Under the pieces are notes generated by a model, which did no database searches, was not told the origin of the DNA, and was given only the letters and a program-made list of their open reading frames with translations. A DNA stretch of 64,000 bases. Source: Bombardia bombarda. Taxonomy: Eukaryota; Ascomycota; Sordariomycetes; Sordariales; Lasiosphaeriaceae. Shown piece by piece: positions 32,647 through 43,630 of the stretch (its first letter is position 1; every line of letters starts with the position of its first letter). The stretch covers positions 2,728,001 through 2,792,000 of the forward strand of contig JAULSR010000003.1 in assembly GCA_030512295.1 (NCBI GenBank). Reading direction: 5' to 3'. The position numbers and the translations under genes are program-made.

Positions 32647-33102
32647 GTTGTTGGTTGTCTTTGTTAGTTCTTGATGTCTTTCTTGTCGATGGAATGTAGG
32701 CTGGTTTTCTTCAGTTGCGATCCTCGTAGTGTTTACTTTCTGTTTAGTGATGTTCAAGTTCATGTCAAGTTCGTTCCAGGTTGCAGTCCTCGCTTGCGCT
32801 CGATTGAAATTGACCGAAACACATGCACGGTGAAAGTACCAATACCCGGACCTCTCCTTCCTGGCGTCTTATACGGCATCTTCCGCACTTCCTACAGGTA
32901 CCGTCCCCACTGCGGGCAGCTCCTGAGCCCCACTGAAAAGTTCTCGATGCTACACGCGCAGGTACCCCGACGTCACCTAAATGGCGGGGCAGAATTTAAT
33001 CTATATGCCACCATAACCCCGCGCTCGCCCGAAAAAAAGAACACTTTCGGTCCAGACGCGAAGGAAGACGCTGCCGCTGCCGACGACGACAACGACGACA
33101 TC

Positions 33103-34520
33103 ATGGCTTCCGAGCTAAGCACAGCGCCAGCACTCTCCACCCCGGCAGAGCACCTCTTCGAGCACGTCGCGCCCGAAGTGTCCCCCTCGGAAAACGAAGC
33201 GCAATCCCAAAGGCGATCCGACCATGAGCTCGCCAACATCTACGAGATCGCCCGGACGGCGCGCGAGGTGCGACAGGGCGGGTGGAAGCGGATAGCCCTG
33301 CAGTTCCCCGACACCATGCTGGGGGATGCGCCCTGGGTCGTGCAGGCCCTGAGCGCTGCGCTGCAGTCCCTCCACACAGAGGCAGAGTCAGAGACAGGGT
33401 CGGCACCGCCCAAGCCCGAGAGGATATACATCCTGGCCGACACGTCGTACAGCTCGTGCTGCGTCGACGAGATCGCCGCCGAGCACGCCGACGCCGACGT
33501 GGTCGTGCACTACGGCCGCTCCTGCCTGTCGCCCACCTCGCGCCTGCCCGTCATCTACGTCTTCACCCAGCACGAGCTCGACCACGGCGCCGCGCTGGCC
33601 GCCTTCGCCAACGAGTTCCCCGACAAGCAGGAGAAGGTCATCGTCATGGCCGACGTGACGTACCAGGACCACGTTCCCAGGATAGTCGCGGCGCTGCGCA
33701 GCCAGGGCTACGCCAACGTGCTCTCCACGGCCATCAAGCACGACCCCATGGGGAGGATCCCCAACCGCACCATCATCTCCTCCTCCCCCGACGGCGACGA
33801 CACCGACGCAGACACAGACCTCGACCCAAAAGACTACTCCATCTTCCACATCTCCGCCCCGCCCACCGCCCTCCTCCTCGCGCTCTCCTCCCGCGTCAAA
33901 TCCCTCTACATCCTCCCCACCACCACCACCACCACGGCCGACGCAACACCCACCCTGCCCCCGGCCCAGCGCCTCCTCGGCCGCCGCTACGCCCGCCTCC
34001 TCTCCCTCGCCACCGCAGGCATCATCGGCATCCTCGTCAACACGCTTTCGGTCGCCAACTATCTGTCTTCCATAGACAGCATCCGGGCGCAGATCGCGGC
34101 AAAGGGGAAAAAGAGCTACACGGTCGTCGTGGGCAAGCTGAACCCGGCCAAGCTGGCCAACTTTGCCGAGGTGGACGGCTGGGTCGTGGTGGGCTGCTGG
34201 GAGAGCTCGCTGGTCGAGGACGACTCGGCCTACTACCGGCCCGTGATCACGCCGTTTGAGCTCGAGATGGCGCTGGCGGGGGATGAGAAGAGGGTGTGGA
34301 CGGGGGAGTGGTGGGGCGGGATTGAGGGGGTCAAGCCTCCTGTTAAGGAGGAGGAGGAGGAGGAGGAGGATAATGATAAAGAGGAAAAGGAGAATGGGGA
34401 TGGGGATGGGGCGGCGGAGACGACTTTGGATTATGGGGATATTGAGGACGAGGAGTCGGAGCCCCCCGAGTTTGATCTGCGGACGGGCAGGCTAGTTAGT
34501 CATAGTCGGCCGATGCGGAT

Positions 34521-34556
<36 letters not shown>

Positions 34557-34821
34557 CAAGAAGGGGAGTGGCGGTGCTGCTGACGCTGCTGTAGATGGTG
34601 TGTCTTCTCCATTGTCCGGTGCACTGGCGCTGAGACCAAAGGCCGAGCTGGCCATGGTGAACGGCGTCGTCAGCCCCGGCGCCGAGTTCCTGCGGTCGCA
34701 GCGGACGTGGCAGGGTCTGGGGAGTGACTTTAGCGCGGAGAATGATAGCACGGCGATGGAAGAGGGGAGGAGCGGCGTGGCTAGGGGGTACACGGTGGGA
34801 GAAAATAGCGAGAGGAGATAG
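33103..34821 (+). CDS. DPH2: 2-(3-amino-3-carboxypropyl)histidine synthase subunit 2, diphthamide biosynthesis
   Basis: Partner of DPH1 in the radical-SAM [4Fe-4S] complex that starts diphthamide formation on elongation factor 2, in the cytosol. Single exon, 572 residues. Conserved stretches are WKRIALQFPDTMLGDAPWVV, LADTSYSSCCVDEIAAEH, VVVHYGRSCLSPTSRLPV and VVVGCWESSLVEDDSAYYRP; these contain the cluster-region cysteines. The C-terminal third is less conserved and has inserted low-complexity tracts: an acidic Glu/Asp run (about 34345-34400) and a poly-Ala run. The frame stays open upstream to 32671, but those residues look unrelated to the family. ATG 33103 (ATCATGGC context) gives the usual N-terminus with TPAEHLFEH. 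Very strong C/G third-position bias in the conserved part. Confidence 0.95.
34522..34554 (+). repeat. GCT trinucleotide repeat (poly-Ala)
   Basis: Eleven GCT units in frame within DPH2, encoding a poly-Ala tract just after SRPMRM. Confidence 0.9.
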
Positions 34822-35110
34822 CATACAGCTACCCAACCAAAACAAATACATTTCAAGAACTGATGATACTGTAGACTGCGGATAGTAGTTGGTTGGAACT
34901 CATCTCTTCTATTTTGGCAAGGTGGTGCTATTGCTCCTCCTGTATCGCTGACGTCTGCTATTATCATTACCGATTATGCACCATACCTCCAGATCAGCCG
35001 ACTTGTATAAACCTCTTCCAAATCATTACAGAAATGTTACAAGATAGAAATCCCTGGCCATCCCTCCACTTGCTTGCTTCCTCCAAATCTCTCGACATCA
35101 AGCACTGGGT

Positions 35111-35923
35111 CTAGTGTCTGTGCCCAGTAGAGGACGCCGGCAGAGACTCTGGTCGCCGTCTCTGTGATCTCTGCGACTGGCAGACACTCTGGCATCTTCC
35201 TCCTCCCAGCAGTGTCAGTGGCGGATCTTCGAAGCTGCAGTTGTACGTAGGTGGTGGGGTGCTCGGGCGATGCGCTGAAGCAGCAGTTGCTGCAGCAGCT
35301 CTATCTTGTTCATGTGTGGTGTGGATGTCCAAAAACGACGCCACATATTCGTATCGGACACGCGATGTGGCCGAGTATGATGAGATGTGACCGGCTGGGG
35401 CTGAGGGGAGATAAGCCGGTGGTGGTGTTGTTGGTCTGCCGCCGGCCTGCTCCTCCTCTGGCTTGCGGGGGTGGCTGTCGTCATGTCCTTGTTGGTATCG
35501 ATGGTGATAAGCTTCGGCGGCGGAGACCGAGGCAACGTTGTTGCTGGCACCGCCATAGCGCTGGCTGCTCAATCGGTGGCTGCTGCGGAGGATCTGGTGT
35601 CGGAGGTCTTCCAGATCGATGTTTTGCTGTCGTTCGTTGCCGACGGCAGAGGTATCATGGTCGTGGCGATGGTACACATGCGCCTGCTCCCGCGTCCGCG
35701 TCCGCGTCGCCGTCTTCTTCCAACGCAGGGCGCTAGCCGAAGTGGCCTTCATGGATTGGCCATGGCCGAAAAAGATGCCGCAGATGGCGAAGAACATCAG
35801 GAAGACCAGAGAGACGATGATGATCACACGGACGGCAGAGGGAGATTCATCCGGATCGGTGGACCGCGGTTGCTCGCTGGTGGTTGAGAAGTGAATGTCC
35901 GCACTGAAATTTTGCGGCGACAT
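35111..35923 (-). CDS. Hypothetical single-pass membrane protein
   Basis: 270-residue single-exon frame. Residues about 30-53 form one hydrophobic helix (VRVIIIVSLVFLMFFAICGI). The N-terminal 30 residues are short, acidic and Ser/Thr-rich, and the long C-terminal part is hydrophilic, rich in Arg, His, Ser and Pro, with two PPPAY/PPPTY-like motifs (TPPPAYLP, TPPPTYNC). Such PPxY motifs can bind WW domains of NEDD4/Rsp5-type ubiquitin ligases, so an adaptor role is possible, but this is inference. No signal peptide. Family unknown. The start ATG 35923 follows a region with a small tandem duplication in the presumed promoter. Confidence 0.65.
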   Translation of the reverse strand: MSPQNFSADIHFSTTSEQPRSTDPDESPSAVRVIIIVSLVFLMFFAICGIFFGHGQSMKATSASALRWKKTATRTRTREQAHVYHRHDHDTSAVGNERQQNIDLEDLRHQILRSSHRLSSQRYGGASNNVASVSAAEAYHHRYQQGHDDSHPRKPEEEQAGGRPTTPPPAYLPSAPAGHISSYSATSRVRYEYVASFLDIHTTHEQDRAAAATAASAHRPSTPPPTYNCSFEDPPLTLLGGGRCQSVCQSQRSQRRRPESLPASSTGHRH

Positions 35924-37168
35924 CTGGGGTGCCTGTTTGTGAGGATAGTCAGATCACTAGAATTTATTTTCTTGACTTCTTGGCGACGAGATGTGCAGAT
36001 GAGGTCGGGTCGGGGAGGCAGCAATGCTTTCAAGCGAGCAGCAGGGAGGTTTTCGGTCTAGACTCACCATGGCTGGAATTCTACTCGTGGGGAATTTGGT
36101 TGTAAAGGCAATTTGGTTGTAAAGGCAAGAAAAATAAAAGGAATGACGAAAAAGAGCGGGTTTGGTGTGCTCGGAGGAAAGTTTAAAGAATGTAGGCTCC
36201 GCGAGGAAAGAACGAAAAGGAGGAAGGTGTAAGTCGACGAACTACATGAACTGATTTTGTTGTCAGTGAATGCGCACTTATTCTCGGACCTCGCTGTGAT
36301 TGATTTGATGATTGGAAAAGAATTATCGCAAACTCAAAGAAAGAGTCATATTTATGCCGCCAACCGCGATTACCAGCAAGCGCAAGCCGTTGACTGTATC
36401 GAGCTGTCTGGAAACCCGACGGGTCCGGGGGTGTTGATTGTGTCCCGAATAGTGGTATGGGATGAGACTCGCCAGCATCATTGGCCCATCGTCTGGTCTT
36501 TTCACTTATTAGGATATTACAAGTTAAGCGAGCCAAGACGGCCGAAAGATGTCATTTGCTGATGGCTACTATCCCATTGTCGGACCATGATCATGCATCC
36601 AATCCTGTCGCAGTCAGACTGGCCCCTGATGTTGACGGCTCTTTGTCATGAAGCCGCAAGTATGCGCTGATAACCTCTTTGGCTTTGTTTGTTCCGCTGT
36701 CAATAGCAATCAATAAAGCTTCATGCAGCGAGATGCCTCAGCGACGGGATGATAACTCTCAGCTCCTTGATTACATGAAGTAGTGGCAATATGTTTGCCT
36801 GTTTTCCTCGTTGGTCTGACCAAGGAGACCACCATATCAAACATACAATCTTGTGCTCGTTGTTCATGTCGTCCACCCCAAGACGATATCCATGTTTACT
36901 GTCGATACAATACTGTACAAACCGCCCAACTACGTGTTCCAACCCATACCATAGCAAGATGTACACGCCGCCCAACATCATTAAGTCTAATCTCCCTTCA
37001 CTACCAACCCCTTTCATCCATCCACCACCCATCCAGCATAACATCCATACTCGTACTCTTCACAAGATAGTCAGATGACCACTACGCGCACTACCCCCAC
37101 CTCAAAGTTGCCCCATGCCTTCCCTCTTATCCCATATCCCATCGTAAATCCCCCACGGTCAGGCAAGA
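35924..37168. other. Intergenic region of about 1.2 kb
   Basis: Upstream region of the membrane protein at 35.1-35.9 kb and 3' flank of the next small gene. Contains a 17-bp tandem duplication at 36093-36126. No gene supported. Confidence 0.5.
36093..36126. repeat. 17-bp perfect tandem duplication
   Basis: Unit AATTTGGTTGTAAAGGC occurs twice back to back, about 170 bases upstream of the membrane-protein start. Confidence 0.9.
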
Positions 37169-37594
37169 TCAAGTCAGCCGCAGCGCCGCCCACCCTTCCC
37201 GTCCCCAGATCGAGTAACTAACAAGATGCACCGCGCCCCACAGCACCAGCGTCGAGATCATGCCCAGCAGAAACCCCATCGAAATCGCCTCGACCGGGCT
37301 GCCCGACACCAGCGCCATGAACGATGGCTGCCCGGCCGGGTCTGGGACCGAGCCCATGTTTGTCGACTCGGTGTAGCAGGTAATTCCACTGAAGCTGTCT
37401 TGCTGTGGCCCGCGGGGATCGAGAGGGAGAAGGAGGTGCGTGGTCGCGGTTATCGGGATTGCTCTGGCTATCTGCAGCTGGGACTGGGAAGAAGTTGCCG
37501 TGCAGTTGATTGTGAATGTGGCGAGAAGGAGTAGAATGAAGAGAACCTGCTGTGCGAGATGCTGTTGGGGGTGAGGTAGAAGCCGGGCAGGCAT
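37169..37594 (-). CDS. Hypothetical small secreted or membrane protein
   Basis: 141-residue frame with an N-terminal hydrophobic signal (QQVLFILLLLATFTINCTA), a luminal stretch containing two Cys and a C-terminal hydrophobic helix (ISMGFLLGMISTLVLWGAV) followed by a short basic end. Type I membrane topology is likely. No family recognised. The codon pattern is moderately GC-rich. It could be a real single-exon gene, but support is from topology alone. Confidence 0.5.
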   Translation of the reverse strand: MPARLLPHPQQHLAQQVLFILLLLATFTINCTATSSQSQLQIARAIPITATTHLLLPLDPRGPQQDSFSGITCYTESTNMGSVPDPAGQPSFMALVSGSPVEAISMGFLLGMISTLVLWGAVHLVSYSIWGREGWAALRLT

Positions 37595-38520
37595 TGTACG
37601 CGGTGATGTAGGTGCCGTAGCGGCTTACTTAGTACCCGGCCGGTCGCGACGGTGGGTTGAATATTGCGCGAGATCAGGTCGGTTGATTCGGTGGGTTGTC
37701 GAGACCGATTAAAACGTGATTGATTAACTGGGCAGTATATGCCAATGTCGATTCAGTATTGGAACCTTGGCTCAGCTGTGAATAGTGTCACCGAAGCGAA
37801 CGCGACATGACGAGAGTGGAGACAGTTCGCCTAAGATGGCTTGGCGGTGGTAATGACGAGAAATCTGTCTACTGGCGAAGCAACCGAGAATTCCAGACGA
37901 TAGCCGCCAAGCCAGTGGTCGTTCCTTCCGCGCAAGTAAGGTAGGCAGCAGCTCGTGAGGGAGGTACACACAGCTAGGTACGGACGTAAATTTTCTGCAC
38001 TTTCCTTTTGGGTGCTAGTATGCAGCTTTGTGTGATGTCATGGGGGATTCCCACCTCTTGATCGCACTTTCTCTCATAATTTCGAGCCTGTGTTGTAAAT
38101 CTGTTGGGGGTAAAATTCTATCTCAAAGGTCGTGGTTGAGCCTCCTCTGATCAGCAAGTACGGTGTGACAGGAGATGCGGAAGCTTAAGAAGTGTGGGAG
38201 CAAATGGCCTTGTATTGTAGACGAACGAAAAGAGGCAAGAAGACGGCTGTATACAAGTACAATAGTTCCTTAACTGCACCTCCTGTGCTCGTAAGCCCTT
38301 GCAGCTGACTTCTCAAAGATGAAAACCAGCAAGTAAATCTCATCTGTTTTATCTTCCGCAGAATCTCTAGTGTAAAAAGAATGACCAAAATCAGCTGCTA
38401 AAAAGGGGCAGGACGTGGCCCATTGATGCAACCAAAACGCCCTGTCGATCCATTAAACCTCCAACCAATCAACCATTCACCCAAATCACCAAATGGTCAA
38501 CAAGCCTCCTTAGCATCTGC
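37595..38520. other. Intergenic region
   Basis: 3' flank of the fasciclin gene and 5' region of the small membrane protein. No feature supported. Confidence 0.5.
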
Positions 38521-39884
38521 TCACAGCCCAACTACCAACGCCCCCATCGCCACGCCCAGCGCCGCCCCAGCACCCACCAGCCCAGTACACCTCGCAGCCG
38601 CAACATTGCTATTCGCACCAGTGCTCCTAACGCCCCCAGTCGTCGTGCTGGTCCTAGTGGCACGGGTGCTGGTAACAGTGACAGCAGAGATCGTCGTCGA
38701 ATTCCACCCAGGACAGCTGGCAGTGCACGGCAGCTCCGAGGTAAACGGCGTCGGGACCGCCGTCCCCGTCGCCGTCACGCCCGTGGCAGTATACACAGGC
38801 AACTGAGACGTCAAATTCGTGTTCGGCCGTGCCGACGGCTGGTCAGGGTTGAGCACGTTGTCGATCATCTGCATGATGCCGTTGGCCAGCAAAATATCCG
38901 TCTGGATAATCTGCGCTGAGTTGACAAAGATGTAATTGTTAAACCGCGTCACCGTGATATTCGTCCCATTCGCCCCCGTCGCCAGCGCCGTGTCGTTCTT
39001 GAGCTCCCACGTGTGCGTCACGTTGCCGGGCACAATGTGGTACCGCAGGATGCGCTTCATCTCCGTCTTGTTCAGGCTGCCAAGCGTGCCCGCCAGCTGC
39101 TGAAACGCCGTGTTGTGCGGTGCAAAGATGCTGACGTCGGGCATCTCGGCGAACTCTTCGATCAGGTCTGTCGCGTACAGCGCGCCGAGAAAGGCAGCCA
39201 GGTCCTTGTAGGCGTCGCGCGCCGTCGTCTCGAGTCGCTCGGGGACGCGCATGACCGAGTCGATGACCTGCAGGAGGCCGCCGTCGAAGGGCACGTTGTC
39301 CGCCACCACGGTGCCGCGCTCGCCAAAGCCAGATGTGAACACGACCTCGTCCCCGGGCTGCTTCGTCAGCATCATTGTCTGGCCGCCCGTCACGTTGGAG
39401 AAGGCCGGGTCGGTGAGTTCGGTGGCGCCGTAGACGGACTCGCCGCGGATGACGCTGCCCATGGTGACCACGTCGGCGAGCATGTGGTATTTCAGGGATG
39501 CTTCTACGAGGTTCTCGGGTATGTCGTTCCAGCGCTCCAGGCCGAAACGGACGAATGCGGCGTCATTGGGGGCGATGATCTTTCAATGGGTTAGTTTGTT
39601 GCTGCTGTAGTAGGGTAGATAGATTGGACTCACGGTGACATTATTCTTGATGTGCTCGGCAAATAGCTTAGTATGGTTCTATATCAACCAGTCCGTCAGT
39701 ATCAAGTCAATGACTGCAAAAGATGTCGATCGGTCCTGACACGGTACAGGCCCTGGAAGACAGTCAAATTCTTCTGGGCGTCCAACACTCTTCCCAGATC
39801 TTGACCAGCAGCGATGACACCAGTCGGGGAGTGAACAAATGCTGATATGATAGCCAGCAAGGCCGTCGGAAGGAGGCCAAACAT
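38521..39884 (-). CDS. Fasciclin (FAS1) domain protein, probably GPI-anchored
   Basis: Cell-surface adhesion-type protein. Model: exons 39741-39884, 39634-39678 (45-nt microexon) and 38521-39579; 415 residues. The N-terminal signal peptide is MFGLLPTALLAIISAFVHS. Two FAS1 domains follow: the first has NNVTIIAPNDAAFVRFG and the second VSIFAPHNTAFQQLAG with RYHIVPGNVTHTW, plus the H2-like end TDILLANGIMQMIDNVL. Many N-glycosylation sequons (NKT, NVT, NGT, NLT, NST). A Ser/Thr-rich stalk precedes a hydrophobic C-terminal tail (VGAGAALGVAMGALVVGL) after NSNVAAARC, which fits a GPI-attachment signal. The first intron uses a GTCAGG donor; other donors break the frame. Confidence 0.9.
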
Positions 39885-41142
39885 GTTGATCTGTTGATAC
39901 TGGGAATAATACAAGTAGATGATGGACTTGAACGATTGATGGATGGTTGGTCGTCCGCTCAACGGCGCTGACGTTCCCTTTCGACATAAAAAGTTGTTTG
40001 GCAAGAGAAAGTTCAGCTTGTCACGTCAAGCATGAGCTGAGGAAAGTGTTTCCCAATACATCCCCGGTCGGTTTCTGCCCCTCCATTCAATAAAGTTAAA
40101 ATTGGCCTTGTTCAGCTTGGTTACTGCCGCGGCTGCCAAGTCTGGCTGGGATTGGTGCAGCAATCGCGAGGAAGGGTTGCAGATGCAATCTAGATCCCTG
40201 CCCACATGTTTTGATCGTTTTCGGCAAGGCCAAGCCGACATACGCAGTGTTGAGATAGCTGCGGAATCCGTGATCGGGCAGGCTAAGTTTGCCGGCCAAA
40301 TCTTTCAGGAGAGTATAGGATAAAGAGTCAGAAAGGATATCGAAGACATTTTGGTCCTTGGCTAGATGAAAGGAATATCCTGCAAGTTGTTCTCGAGATT
40401 TCTGTGATTGGCGATGGCGGTACTTATGAACATCTGGGCTGGTACCTCTTCAGGCACCAGATTAATAAAGCAATGCGTCAATCAATTTGCCCCAAAAGGG
40501 ATGGCGTCCTTGGCCTGCATCCAGCTCCCAACACGCCGCCTTTATTGCCAAGACTGAGATCTGGCTTTCCCAAGACCTCGGAACAAGGATCACAATCAAA
40601 GCTGATGAAGGTTGAGCATGCAGTCGTACATGGGATATGCAGAGGTTAACCCAGGAATTGACGAGAATCGAGAATGGATGAACATCAGCCCGACGCTGGT
40701 TCATTGACCATAGCTGTGATTTGACTTTGTTTCCCATCTGCTATTGAATTCAGTAGACACCCAACGCAAGCTTTGAATGGATGCAACTCACCTCGTTTCC
40801 CTCCTGGATCCATTCCCCTAAATCAACTACTTCATGTAACTCCAGTATGACCCAAAACAGTGTATGCTTCAAAGTGGAGATTCTAACCACTATATATAGT
40901 CCTATACAATCTATAATAGACTCTATCACTTGCATCTATGTGCCAGGCTGTATCGAGATATATCCAATCTTATAGTAAATGTGCAGACAAATAGTCGCCT
41001 GTCGAGAAAAGGACAACAACAAACTATTAAAACTCCTCGCAATCAGCGATCTAACCCGGACAGGTCATCGAATTGCAGAAATAGAACATATGAAAATGAA
41101 AGCACACCTCGGTCTCCCGCCTGTCGCCAATACATCCCCCAA
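39885..41142. other. Intergenic region of about 1.25 kb
   Basis: Promoter side of the fasciclin gene and 3' flank of carbonic anhydrase. The block 40860-40980 is AT-rich with TATATATAG. No gene supported. Confidence 0.5.
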
Positions 41143-41997
41143 TCATTTATCAGTAAGATTGTAAATCTTCTGAATATCAGCCAGCACCCCCTCAAAGTTG
41201 ATCTCGAGATCCTTCAACAAGCCATCCTTAAACCCAAACACCCACCCATGCACGATGGGGAACTTGTTCTTGGCATAGCTCTGCTGCACCGGCGCCGTCT
41301 TGATCACGTTGCGGCACTGCTCAATGACGTTGAGCTCCACCAGGCGGTCATAGCGCTCCTCCTCGCTCTTGATCGCATCGAGCTCCTTCTCGTGCAGGCG
41401 ATAGACATCCCGGATGTTGCGCAGCCAGGGGTTGAGGATGCCCAGGTCCTTGGCCGTCATGGCGGCCTTGACGCCGCCGCAGCCGTAGTGGCCGCACACG
41501 ACAATGTGCTTGACCTGCAGGTGCTGCACCGCGTACTCGATGACGCTCATGGCGTTGAGGTCCGTGTTGCACACCAGGTTGGCGATGTTGCGGTGCACGA
41601 ACGCGTCGCCGGGCTCGAGCCCCGTGATCTGCTCGGCCGGGATGCGCGAGTCGCTGCAGCCGATCCAGAGGTACTCGGGGTTCTGGCCCTCGGACAGCTT
41701 CTTGAAGAAGTCGGGGTCCTTGGACTTTTGCTCGGCGGCCCACGAGCGGTTCGACTCGAAGACGTGGTCGTGCGACTGGCGCAGGTACATGCTGATGTCT
41801 TGGTCGGGCATCTTGCGCGGCCAGGAGGAGTAGGACCTGGGTTGAGGAGGGGGAGCGTGAGGGTGAGGACGAGAGGTGGTGTTGCGGGAGGAGGAGCTGC
41901 ACGCGCGAGATGCGGGAGCGGTGATGCTGGATCTGGGTGCGGAAAGTGCAAGTCGAGTAGACGATAGTAGGGAGGATGCTGGGCGCGTCTTGAACAT
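41143..41997 (-). CDS. Beta-class carbonic anhydrase, probably mitochondrial
   Basis: Interconverts CO2 and bicarbonate; zinc enzyme. Single exon, 284 residues from ATG 41997. The first 75 residues are rich in Arg, Ser and Pro with almost no acidic residues, as in a mitochondrial presequence. The catalytic domain shows LWIGCSDSRIPAEQITGLEP (Cys zinc ligand plus the Asp-Arg dyad), FVHRNIANLV and VVCGHYGCGGVKAAM (His and Cys zinc ligands). WVFGFKDGLL lies near the C-terminus. All three zinc ligands and the dyad are present, so it should be active. An in-frame ATG at 42069 would add 24 residues and is less likely. An internal ATG before PDQDISMYL could give a cytosolic form. Confidence 0.95.
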   Translation of the reverse strand: MFKTRPASSLLSSTRLALSAPRSSITAPASRACSSSSRNTTSRPHPHAPPPQPRSYSSWPRKMPDQDISMYLRQSHDHVFESNRSWAAEQKSKDPDFFKKLSEGQNPEYLWIGCSDSRIPAEQITGLEPGDAFVHRNIANLVCNTDLNAMSVIEYAVQHLQVKHIVVCGHYGCGGVKAAMTAKDLGILNPWLRNIRDVYRLHEKELDAIKSEEERYDRLVELNVIEQCRNVIKTAPVQQSYAKNKFPIVHGWVFGFKDGLLKDLEINFEGVLADIQKIYNLTDK

Positions 41998-42804
41998 GGC
42001 GGAACACACCGGGTTGTAACTTTTGTAGCGTGGCGGTGGACTTAGCGTAAGCTTAAATCTTTGAGTCACGAGTTTTTTAGTAATTGTCGAGGGCTTTTTT
42101 CTCAGCTTGCGGAAGTTGCCGAAGGCGGAAGCTTGTGACGGGGGGCTAATAACCCTAACCCTGTATATAACACAAGTACGACAGGCGGTGCTTGTGGAAT
42201 CCAGTTCAAGATCCAGTTCAAGATCCAGTTCAAGATCGGCAGCTTACGGCGATTTTGTGGCACATATTTTATGTTGTTGATGCCGAGTCATTGTCACCTG
42301 AAGTCTGGTGGGTATCCTTAGGTCACACCGGGTAGGCCATCCGCGGCTATTGCAAAAAAGTGGATACTAGGGTAGTTTGCGGTGAACGATGACCCGTTTA
42401 CCGACCGACCAACCGATTGTAGAAGCAAAGAAGAGGATCCAACACTGTTTCACTGCCAATCAGTCGCAGTTATTTTATCCCGTCCCAACGCCGAGATTGC
42501 AACTTTTCGCCTTGATAGGTTCCTCACTGTTCAATGCAACAGAGATGATATTCGGCTGAAGTGCTATTCCAGTTGACATTCCATTGCAAGCTCCGTTGCT
42601 TCAAGACACGGAGTTAATGTTTAGTCACACGATTTCAATGTTCCCATCCTTGATAACAGGACGAAATATCTGCGCCTGCCGCAGCAAAGAGCAGACATGA
42701 CTTCAGACAAGTACCCTCTGACCTCCCCAGACCTTCAGTATACCGTCCTTCGCTGCTACCACCCAAAGCACACACAATACTTAATTGTTGCTTCTACAGT
42801 CACC
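41998..42804. other. Intergenic region upstream of carbonic anhydrase
   Basis: Contains a short TAACCCTAACCCT stretch at about 42150 and a three-copy 12-bp repeat at 42201-42236. No gene supported. Confidence 0.55.
42201..42236. repeat. Three perfect tandem copies of a 12-bp unit
   Basis: Unit CCAGTTCAAGAT repeated three times, about 200 bases upstream of the carbonic anhydrase start. Confidence 0.95.
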
Positions 42805-43001
42805 ATGAAGGTAACAACTCCCTCCCTATCCCAGGCATGCCCTTTGTGTCCTCTACCGGACCTTCTCCCAGATACTCACAGCCACTCAAGCTCTCAACCA
42901 TCTCCTTTGCCGTTCTGGCCAACTTTCTTGCTCTCGCGCCGCTTTCGCTCGCCGCTGTTGCAGCACGGGACGAAATACAACCCCAAGTGGAAGTGCAGTG
43001 A
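42805..43001 (+). CDS. Possible very small secreted peptide gene
   Basis: A good start context (CACCATGAAG) is followed at once by a possible intron, 42811-42881 (GTAACA donor, CTCACAG acceptor). Joining in phase 0 gives a 41-residue product that is almost entirely a signal-peptide-like sequence (LKLSTISFAVLANFLALA, then LSLAAVAARDE) and stops at 43001. A further intron could extend it. No family. Without transcripts this remains a guess; the six-base first exon is a weak point. Confidence 0.25.
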
Positions 43002-43622
43002 CTACGGCGAGATTCTGAAGCCTGATTTTTTCTCACATGTCGGTGGTAGATTTTGCTTGCTCAGTGTCAGCACCTTTCGTTATGCATTTCTTTAAGGATG
43101 ATTATCGTCACTATCCTCGTTGGACTAATCAATGCCCGATAGTGCCATTGCTACACCGATGCCGGACTGCACGATTTCTTTTGAGGTCAGACGGACTACG
43201 GTGCCATTGTGTCGTGACAGCACAGGGTGGTCAGTCAAGCGGAGGATTGTCATATGGTTTTGGGGGAAGATAGACGTTGACGGAAGGAGGCAGTGCAGAT
43301 AGCTGAACATCATTAATCATAGATTGAGGTGCACAAAAGCTATGTGTAACTTCCCAGTTTGTAGCTAAATTACCTACTTGAGTACCCCCGTGAATTTTAT
43401 TTCGTACTATATACGGTCGTAGAAATTCAAGCAGCCAAGAAACGCATGACCAATATAAGGTACAAACAAATGCCACAGTTCTGTCACGCATCTCCCGTGA
43501 AATTAAAGACTTAGCTATTTATAACTCTGACACAAAAGTGAATGAAATTTAGAGTCGGTTACTTTGATCCCACCCAGCGTTCAATATAATACGGGCAAAA
43601 AGCAACGCTTTATTGATGAAGC
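43002..43622. other. Intergenic region
   Basis: No feature supported until the tRNA-Pro terminator. Confidence 0.5.
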
Positions 43623-43626
43623 AAAA
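43623..43626 (-). terminator. Short Pol III terminator of tRNA-Pro
   Basis: Four T residues on the minus strand, five bases downstream of the tRNA 3' end. Confidence 0.55.
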
Positions 43627-43630
43627 TGTT

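Noticed and set aside
33282..34259. 325-codon plus-strand open frame
   Set aside because: Out-of-phase shadow within DPH2, Arg/His/Pro-rich.
40930..41967. 345-codon plus-strand open frame
   Set aside because: Antisense shadow of carbonic anhydrase.
42149..42162. TAACCCTAACCCT resembling telomere repeat
   Set aside because: Only two units, with genes on both sides; chance or a trivial interstitial repeat. The similar AACCCTAACCCC at about 14829 is equally short.
42201..42236. Possible CRISPR-like repeat
   Set aside because: Direct tandem copies without spacers in a eukaryotic genome.
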